Position numbers and translations under genes: made by a program. A stretch of DNA of 64,000 bases from Rhizopus arrhizus (Eukaryota; Mucoromycota; Mucoromycetes; Mucorales; Rhizopodaceae). Of this stretch, positions 56,066-64,000 are shown piece by piece. Under the pieces are notes generated by a model that searched no databases, was not told where the DNA came from, and saw nothing but the letters and a program-made list of their open reading frames with translations. Each line of letters begins with the position of its first letter. The first letter of the stretch is position 1. The stretch lies in assembly GCA_024220505.1 (NCBI GenBank), contig JAKZZE010000017.1:372001-436000 (forward strand), in the 5' to 3' direction.

Positions 56066-57749
56066 ATGTCGGATATTATTAAGAATAATCCAGTCGAGAT
56101 CAGTGAGAATATATCAGGCGTTGAATCCTCTAGTCAAAAAGATTTAATCAAAAGGACAAGATCAACTTCTTATTTTAATGTACTCTTCAGTGGATTCGCT
56201 TTACTGTCCGATGGTTATCAATCAGGCGTCATTAGTTTTGTAAACTTATTTTTAGGCAAGATTTATGGACCTGATGTGTTTAATGCCACAATGAAATCAA
56301 GATTATCTTATTCTATGTTTGTGGGTGCCATTGTGGGTCAATTAGGTAATTTATTTCTATTCTTATTTCTATCACTCACAGTTTATTAGGATTTGGTTTG
56401 GTGATTGATCGAATCGGAAGAAAGATTGGTTTGGTATTGACAACATTCTTGGTCATCTTTGGTGCTGCTTTATCTTCAGCATCAAGTGGTAAAGATGCGA
56501 CAGGTTTACTTTGGATGATGATCATCTCTCGTGGTATATTGGGTGTAGGTGTTGGTGGTGAATATCCTTGTAGTTCTGTATCTGCTGGTGAATCAGCCGA
56601 TGAAGTAGCTCCTGGAAAGCGTGGTACTTTATTTGTCCTGGTAAATAAATTATTTTCCTTCTTTTTTTCTATATTCACAAACAAACTCACAGGTGACAAA
56701 TTTTGTAATTGATGCTGGTTATGTCTTATCTGCTATTGTACCAGTCATCTTACTCGCTATCTTTAAAGATAATTTAGAACCTGTTTGGCGTCTCTGTCTT
56801 GGTTTAGGTGTCGTACCTCCTTTATCTGTCTTGTATTGTAAGTTGATATTTATTGTTATTAAGCTAATCATCATCTATAGTTCGTCTAAAGATGGCTGAT
56901 TCAGAACGTTATCGTCAGAGTGCTATGAAAAAACGTGTTCCTTATTGGCTCATCATCAAACGTTACTGGTTTCGTCTGTTGATCGCTTCCGGTCTTTGGT
57001 TCATTTATGATTTCATCTCTTATCCATCCGGTGTCTTTTCATCTGTTATTATTGATAGTGTTGCCAGTGGTGAATCTACTATAGAAGTAGTCGCTTGGAA
57101 TATCCTTCTTTATGCTTTTTATCTTCCAGGTGCTATCCTTGGTGCTTTCTCAGTTGACAAAATTGGTCGTAGAAAGACACTGGCCATCGGATTACTCGCA
57201 CAAGGTTTGGTGGGTATGATTCTGGGTGGTGTTTATGAACTGATCTCTAAAAATTGTTTACCAATGTTTATCGTAAGTCGAATCATTTCATCTCTTTCTT
57301 GTACTTATCCATACTAGATCATGTATGGTCTCTATTTAGCATTAGGTGAATTTGGACCGGGTGACACTATGGGATTGAACGCAACCGAATTATTTCCTAC
57401 TGCTGTTCGTGGCACATGTTATGGTATGGCTGCTGCAGTAGGTAAAGTGGGTGCAACAGTAGGTACATTAGCCTTTGTGCCTATGCAAGATGCCATGGGT
57501 GGTTATCGAGGTCCCTTTTTGGTAGGCAGTGGTATTGCGATCGCAGCCAGTATACTTGCTTGGTTCTTTGTACCTGAAATTGGTCCTGATGGCTTGGTAA
57601 AGGAGGATGCTGATTTCCGTGAATATTTAATACAAAATGGTTATGATGTCTCACAGCTCGGTATTCAAGATAACAGCGTACAAGTCATTCATAACAATCC
57701 AAAACTCTCTTCTTCTTCTGTTATTTCATCTGATCATAGCAGGGTCTAA
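56066..57749 (+). CDS. MFS permease, GIT1-like (glycerophosphodiester/phosphate transporter)
   Basis: Major facilitator with 12 predicted helices split by four short introns. The first helix region FSGFALLSDGYQSGVISFVN and FLGKIYG are typical of the GIT1 glycerophosphoinositol permease branch of phosphate:H+ symporters. Other parts: VIDRIGRKIGLVL (loop 2-3 MFS motif), SRGILGVGVGGEYPCSSVSA, FYLPGAILGAFSVDKIGRRK, and ALGEFGPGDTMGLNATELFP followed by TAVRGTCYGMAAAVGK. The C-terminal tail ends SSVISSDHSRV. About 500 residues. It likely imports glycerophosphodiesters or phosphate at the plasma membrane; substrate choice cannot be read from sequence. Confidence 0.85.
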
Positions 57750-57989
57750 AATTCCTTTATATCATCTTTACCCCTTTTCTTAAACTTATTCTAATACTCT
57801 TGTGTTATATAATAATAAAAAATAGATAAAACTCACAATGTAAATAACATCAAGCAAACAAGTCTCCCTCTCTTTCTCTTTCAATTCGATTGATTTCATA
57901 ATATAAAAGCTTTCATGAAATGTATCTTTCAATTCTTAAATACATTGTAAGAACAAACAAAAAAAAACCCCTTTAAATCAACAGCTTGA

Positions 57990-59270
57990 TTTGGATGGCA
58001 GTGCTGCTTGATGGTTCTGTCACTGGTTTGTAGTAAAAATTTTCAAAAGCATTGATGTTGAGACTCCGGTCTGCATGTTCATGGTATCAAAGTATTTGGC
58101 ATTCAGCATTCTGGCTTATCGATGTCATTGTTTGTAGCCAACAGACCAACTCAATATATTACAAGAATCACCAAATTCGTCAAACTTTTAGTTTCGAGTG
58201 ATGAGACTATGCTCGGAAACTGCATTCTTCCGCACATAGACTCTATCTGGATGTTAAAGCAAAATATATTGCAAGTAAACCAAGCGGCTTCACACAAAGC
58301 TTATAACAAGAAAAGGAATAGAAACGATAGTAATTGGTTGCAAGCTTGCTTCCAAAAAGAGGATGATATGATTATGCCAATCACATCCATATCTTCTGAA
58401 TACCCCAATGATGTTAAGACAGTCCAACAATCAAGTCTAAATTATTATGCTCATTATGCCTATCTTCACACTCATATACATCGAATAAAACATAAAACAG
58501 TAATAAAGCAGCAGCGGTTTTCTTTTTTTTTTGATTTTAAGGGTCACGCCATCTTTATGCTAGTCTTTTATGCTCATCTCTAGATTTTCATTTGGGGATC
58601 AAATTCTATTGAAATGGGCTGCATTCCCTTGTATTCTTTGAAGCCTTTAGATGTGATTCATCTCCTTCATCTATAATATAGTCCATGGATACTCCACCAT
58701 CTTCTGTAGTGATTTTGCTTTTACAATGTTCCATTAAAAAACTGTAGGGTTTATTGCTCTTGTTCAATTTTTTTTGTAAATGGTGTCTTTATTTAGGTGC
58801 CACACAGAGACATGCATCTTTGATTGATATAAGAAAATGGAAAAGAAAATCCGTGTAATAGTAAATGAGATTAGGCACTTTGTTGTAGGGTGTTTGTACG
58901 GCGACTATTGTTTTCAAAGTTAATTTTACGATTAAGACGAGTGGCAATTGCAACCACTTCTTATGACCAGTACCCTTGATCATCAAAGACTTCTTGTTCA
59001 AATTTTAAAAAGCTCGATGAAACGCTATTTGGTTATAAGGATCTGCTATTTTGATTGCTTGTCGTTCCTAAATCAATTTCAGCTGGCTCTAATATGAGAG
59101 TGTTTTTTGGTAAAACAATTGAATTGGCGACAGAACGGAAGTTTGGTTTTTTAAAGTCATTCATCTGTTTTAATGCACTTCATATTTCAGACTCAGATGT
59201 TAAGTATCAGCCAATGAAAAGCTTTGGGATGACAACTTCTTGTATTGTGTGTATATGCTTATGAGCTGTA
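57990..59270. pseudogene. relic region, possible retroelement fragments
   Basis: On the plus strand 58122-58583 an open frame reads RPTQYITRITKFVKLLVSSD, then MLGNCILPHIDSIWMLKQNI and AASHKAYNKKRNRNDSN. This layout weakly resembles the end of a Ty3/gypsy integrase or similar element protein. On the minus strand at about 58735-58620 a piece reads KITTEDGGVSMDYIIDEGDE. At 59055-59264 (+) another piece reads VVPKSISAGSNMRVFFGKTI. The mixed orientation and stops suggest decayed mobile DNA. The family assignments are weak. Confidence 0.3.
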
Positions 59271-59738
59271 GATGAGACGTACTCTAGGAGATTCTCTCCT
59301 TCCTCTCTTTTTTTTGTGTACAATGAAAGATGGTAAAATAAAGTACTTTTGTGTACATGTTGTGTATGTGCTCAATACAACATAGATGGATAGATAGATT
59401 TATGTGGCGTGTATCAACAAAAAAAAAAAAATTAAAACAATGAAAAAGGCAGCAAGAAATTAATGGATGAATGTAGTACAAATGCGCATAGACATCATGT
59501 GCACTAAGCGTCTCATTTCACATTTTTTTTTAGCTGAGGGTAGCATTGTTCTTTAGAAGCAATAGAATTCATTTTTCTCTTTTTTATATCCCACCAAGGA
59601 GTGGCTCCGTGTGCAACTTTTTATGACAAATAGAGTCGATTCGAATTCCCTTTATTTTTTGGGTTGTAACTTGATTTTAATTGTATAAGGGGGCGTTTAT
59701 ATTTTATACAAAATAAGAGATTAGATAATAAGAGAATA

Positions 59739-61954
59739 TTATAAAGGTATATAGTTAAGAGATTTAATAGATCCAGTTCGTTCACCAACCACATCACCGT
59801 CCAATAGACTAAGACTATTCAGGAAATCACCCATACCATCGTCCGACACGGTATCAATCATGGAAGCAGGACGTTTGATTGGATCAAGTCGTTCGGACAC
59901 ATGGATGACTTCAGGTGGGCATTTTCTTATGGTAGTGGGTGATGCACTAAGGGATCGACCCAATTTGGTTGGATATAGATTGGTAGAAAGAGAAGGAACG
60001 ATGGTGGAGAACATGGGTTTAGAGGCACCTAAACTTTGTTTTTGGATATGACGCGTGTTTGTACTGGAAGAAGAGGAGGATTGATAGACGACCCAGTGAT
60101 CGGGTATTTCCAAACTCTTTCGATGGTCACTATGACTACTCGTGCTGCTGTTGGCAGAAGGCAAGACGATGTGAGGTCGCAAGATATGTGGGCCGGTATC
60201 TTTATGAAAATCAGCACTCTGTGTCTTTCTATGATGGGACAGTAGCAAATCACTACTTTTTGATTCGTGTTGAAATGAAACAGAACGCGATCTTTGCGTG
60301 GCAGCAATGTCGTGCAAAGAGAGTGGATCGTCTTTTAAGAATTCACAGGCTGATTTCATTGTGGCCAGTACAAAACTATAGGCCCAGTGAGTTACTGGTA
60401 TGATCATCTCATCATTTACCTGTAGACAGATCCTTCAATCATCCTAGCCAATCTATAATGCTGCATATAATAAATCAAACTTGCCTTTCTGGGTACGCGA
60501 CTTTGAACGATGATAAAGGCAAGTAAAGGAATCATTTCATCAGAAGTAACAGAGGTATCTACTTTGTATTAAAATTTAAAGAATACATTATGATTGTCAT
60601 CATTACCACTTGTACTATGTCCAAAATGTTTTACATAATCACGCACGGCTACAGATATTAAATCCAAAGTAGACCTAAGGACAGCTAATTTTTCGAGTGG
60701 GGTGATTGCTTGCATATCAATCTTTTGAAAGTTAGAGATAGCATCATAAAAGCAAGAGACATGCATTTCAGAGAGTGGATATCTTAGTGAATATTGTGAT
60801 AGGACAACGTGAGAATAGACGCAGCAAATAGAATCAAGATAACTGTCTTGTGATTCCAGCAGCTGTTGGAGTGTTTGTATCCAAATCTTTTTATGTAAAA
60901 AGCTCATAACCACACTACAACTCATATGAGTACAACACAAGTGAATATTAATCAACTTACTTTTCAACTAATTCTAAAAAACGATCATGTTCTGAAGGTG
61001 TACGACATGAATCTTGCAAGAGTTTATTCTTTTGTAAGATTGTCTATTGAACTATGAATAATATGTCCTTAATTATGTAATAATTACCCTATATGTCTTC
61101 ATATACATGTGCTGTATTCTTTCTACAGTGGTTTTATTATATCCTTTAATATATACATAAGTGTCAATAAATTCTTGTACTGCCAATTGTAATTCATGAA
61201 TGGCTTCTAAATTTTCTGGAAACATATTTAAAAATTCTAAATCACTACATTTTAATTTATGAGTCAACATGCATTTTATATGATTATGATTACTTTTTTG
61301 CATTTCGTATTGGTGGTATTGTAATAGCTGGTTTATGTGAATATTTTTTCTACATTATTTTAATGAGCAGAGATCTATAAAATGAGCATAAAAATACTTA
61401 CAGGCACTTCACCTTCTAATAATTTGTCTATTGAATAAACAATAATCTTTTTGCGTCCAACATACACCATTTCTTCTGCCATTATACGCACCGTTCTTTT
61501 TTCCTTGTATCCTATTCTGATATGAATAAAACATTTCATATCTCATCCTTCTTCTTTACCAGAATGTGTAATGATTGTTATCGGTGGATCAAATAATACC
61601 GTCTTTTGTCTTTGTCGAGTAGACACCAGCTGATCACGAAAACAACGTGAGGGTTGAAAGCAGTGAGCCTCTGTTGAATGATGAATAAGTAGTGTTTATG
61701 GATTATATAAGGTTACCTATGATATCCTTGGTTAATACAAGACCTTGTATTGATTTTGAGTGGGGTACACAGATAATAGAAGATTCACAAAATAGAGGAT
61801 GGAAATGCGTTGTGATATGTTTATAAAAGAAATTTTCATCTATTTCTTCTGGTTCTAATACATCCTCTTCTCTTTTATATAACAACTCTAGATTAGAATC
61901 GAGAGATTCCTTCTTCTTTTTCACACTTGTCTTTTGAAAAAAGGGTAAATTCAT
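59739..61954 (-). CDS. VPS9-domain Rab5-type GEF
   Basis: VPS9 domains load GTP onto Rab5/Vps21 at early endosomes. Start at 61954 (MNLPFFQKTSVKKKKESLDS), followed by LVSTRQRQKTVLFDPPITII and GRKKIIVYSIDKLLEGEVP. A helical bundle region (LEFLNMFPENLEAIHELQLA; IWIQTLQQLLESQDSYLDSI) leads to ITPLEKLAVLRSTLDLISVA. The core VPS9 element is TSDEMIPLLAFIIVQSRVPR, where the conserved Asp and the Pro-Leu fit; GELAYSFVLATMKSACEFLK closes the domain. The C-terminal 200 residues are Ser/His-rich and probably disordered, ending SLNYIPL at 59739. About eight exons. Its start is 160 bp from the divergent arrestin gene. Confidence 0.83.
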
Positions 61955-62114
61955 TTGACTATAAATAAATATAAAAAAGAAGAGGAAAAAAAAAAAAAAA
62001 AAAAAAATGATTTTCTGTTTAGATAAACAAAAAAAACATAAAAAGTCACACAAAAAATATCTCTTTCCGCACATCAAGATTGTTTTTTTCTTTTTTCTTT
62101 TCATTTTATATAAA
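61955..62114. promoter_or_regulatory. 160-bp divergent promoter between VPS9-domain and arrestin genes
   Basis: The gap between the two start codons contains an A-rich run (61986-62006), which may act as a nucleosome-excluding poly(dA:dT) element for both genes. No named operator is visible. Confidence 0.4.
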
Positions 62115-63643
62115 ATGTTAAAGAAGCATACAAACAATAAGATAATAAATATTAAACTTGAAGAAGAAAAATTCTATTTTCCTAATGAAATAATTAAAGG
62201 TAAAAGATTAAAAATAAATGGGTTTAGTGTTATTAAATGATATATTGAAAATAAACAAGGTCATGTCATTATTCATCCAAACAACGCAATCAAAATGAAT
62301 TGTATTCAACTTAAATTTTACGGAAAAGTATGCTTACATTTAAAAGAAAAGCAAGTGGATTTGCTATTTGAAGATACTTGTGCTTTATACCCAGACAATA
62401 CAAACATGCTAGATGCCTCTGAACATTCATTTCCATTTCAATTCACTGTGCCCAATCATTTAAAGCTACCGAGCTCAATGCAAGTAAATAGTTTAAATCG
62501 ATTGCTGTCTACATAGACTGATACATTATAGTATAGTTTGGTAAAAAGTGCTATATTCGATACACAATATCAGCATTATTAGATAGGCCAATGATACCCG
62601 AGTCATTATGTCCTAAAACAGAATATGATGTGAGTATATTAGAATTTATTGATATTCAAACATCACAATTCAATGTACCTCAAGAAAAAGTACAGCCTAT
62701 TTTTATATCAAATCAAAAATGTATTGTCAAGGCATCCATCTCTCATCTCGGTTTCACAAGAGGTTCGTAATCTGTCTTTTTTTAGGTCACTTTTTTTAAT
62801 AATTTTTTTTGTAGGCGATATTATCCCTTTACAAGTCACTATTCATCATTTTACATCATGTTCACGTAAGAAGTGTATTAAAGTAGAGTTATTAAGAAAT
62901 ATAGAAATTAGAACTATTAGGTAACAACCCTTATTTACTCTCTTATTGATGCTAATGTTCATTAAAGACACACAGTAACAAAGGAAACCATTTTGAAATC
63001 AACTGAATATGACATCAATGTCGACTACACACATCAACAATCCTTAACCTGTCAATTACTTGTACCAACATCCACACCACCTTCTATAAGATATAAAGAT
63101 AAACTGTTAAGGTTTCACTATAAAGTAAGACTCTCTGTTTCTTTTACCGATAAAGCAACCTGTTTGCTTGATTTACCCATCGTCATCGGCACTTGGCCGC
63201 GCGCTTCGATACCTATTGACGATGAGTTTGAGGAAGATTTGGAGTCACTAGGCACGGTGGAAAGTATAAGGAATTCAGTCATCAGTAGTGATGATATCAT
63301 GGGTCGATCCAATTCAGTCAAATCATATAATTCAATCTCTTCTTGGAATTCATGGGAAAACCGAACGGCCATCACCTCACTTTCTTCACCTGCCTCTTTC
63401 TCTCAACCGAGATATAGCACCATACCAAGATGCATTGAAGAAGTGACCGTGCCCACTCACGTACTTCAGCCTGTCAACACTATCAACCAACAGCAAGAGC
63501 AAATAAACTCACATTATGATTCATCTTCCACCACAGACGACGATTCGGATGAAGAAGACGATCTATTGGCAATCATCAAAAAGAAAAAGAAAAAGGAACA
63601 AAAAGAATTGAGAAAAAAGATGAATCAATTACAAGTCTCATAA
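62115..63643 (+). CDS. alpha-arrestin (arrestin-domain protein)
   Basis: Arrestin-fold adaptor of the kind that links membrane transporters to ubiquitin ligases. Exon 1 (MLKKHTNNKIINIKLEEEKF) ends YFPNEIIK and splices to GHVIIHPNNAIKMNCIQLKF, together the N-domain start with the family's YxPG-I-G-V pattern. Then come FPFQFTVPNHLKLPSSM and CYIRYTISALLDRPMI. The C-domain has KCIVKASISHLGFTRGDIIP, then VLLRNIEIR-like sequence (exactly KVELLRNIEIRTIR), LTCQLLVPTSTPPSIRYKDK and FHYKVRLSVSFTDKATCLLD. A Ser-rich tail and an acidic-then-basic end (DDDSDEEDD, KKKKKKEQKE) follow. I see no PPxY motif, so the ligase contact may differ. About 460 residues. Confidence 0.85.
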
Positions 63644-64000
63644 TAAAACTCACTCCCCTTCATCTCTCTCTCTCTTTTGTATATAGCAAACTTCCTTGCC
63701 TTTACTTTTTTACCCACTCCAAAGGCATTGTGGCACAATGCGCTTGAGCGTCATTTGTGAAACATGTCCATAAATGGAAACTTGCCATTTTCACCATGCT
63801 GCATGATGAGAAAGGCATAAAAGAGCGCTTCCCCTCTTTTTTTTTTTAGTCATGTTCAAACACATCTTGTTCTCTGTTTATGCCGCTGTAGAAAACATGC
63901 AAACCAGACCTTTGAATGACACTGACGCGAAAGAGAGGATGGAATGACGAAATTCAGAATATAAAAAAACTCCCCATTTCTTTTGACAGCTATCGGTCTG
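63644..64000. other. window end, possible next promoter
   Basis: The 3' flank of the arrestin gene. A TATA-like CATAAAAGAG at about 63815-63825 precedes an ATG at 63852 opening 31 codons (MFKHILFSVYAAVENMQTRP) to a TGA at 63947. This could be the first exon of a gene running off the window, but is unsupported. Confidence 0.2.

Noticed and set aside
59860..60403. Plus-strand ORFs over the VPS9 gene tail
   Set aside because: They are antisense shadows of the Ser/His-rich C-terminal exon and lack their own features.

Overview
The window looks like nuclear DNA of a filamentous fungus, most likely a mucoralean (Mucoromycota). The reasons are: very AT-rich intergenic DNA; genes cut by many short (about 45-120 nt) GT-AG introns; eukaryotic genes such as eS28, Elongator, CCR4-NOT, GSK-3 and a GIT1-type permease; long A/T homopolymers; and relics of mobile elements, among them a Fanzor (eukaryotic TnpB-like) locus and a MULE-type transposase. 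No bacterial-style operons, ribosome binding sites or CRISPR arrays are present. All gene models were read by eye: splice sites are inferred from reading-frame continuity and GT-AG consensus, and all family calls come from recognised motifs, not from searches.

Layout. 1-4.2 kb: gene-poor DNA with decayed transposon ORFs and a 57-bp-arm inverted repeat. 4.2-9.1 kb: ribosomal protein eS28 (+), an ADIP-like coiled-coil protein (-) and a DENND6-type Rab GEF (-). 9.1-15.5 kb: more decayed repeat-type ORFs around one intact single-exon questin-oxidase-like gene (-). 15.5-25.8 kb: mitochondrial ribosomal protein uL15m (+), mitochondrial-type SHMT (+), an unrecognised decayed locus (-), a class-3 lipase (+), a glycolipid transfer protein (-) and a small basic protein (-). 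25.8-28 kb: non-coding. 28-37.9 kb, all on the minus strand: EGF-ABCG transporter (ADP1-like), GSK-3 kinase, LRRC40-like protein, a broken ORF and Elongator subunit ELP6.

38.2-41.7 kb is the most unusual region. A 23-bp periodic motif array is followed by a Fanzor gene broken by a stop and frameshifts, which runs directly into an intronless, broken piece of EF-1alpha ending in 60 A residues. 41.9-54.9 kb is dense: CNOT11, a type-I membrane protein with 18-residue repeats, IPP isomerase, two unrecognised proteins, the succinate/fumarate carrier SFC1, YME2 and a divergent kinase. Several pairs here nearly touch: the SFC1 and YME2 start codons lie 42 bp apart head-to-head, one convergent pair has a 1-bp gap, and another shares a TTAA across both stop codons. 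56-64 kb: GIT1-like permease (+), a relic region, a VPS9-domain Rab5 GEF (-) and an alpha-arrestin (+).

Functional themes: membrane traffic (DENND6, VPS9, arrestin, GLTP, lipase), mitochondria (uL15m, SHMT, SFC1, YME2) and signalling/RNA control (GSK-3, CNOT11, ELP6). They look like ordinary scattered housekeeping genes, not a functional cluster.
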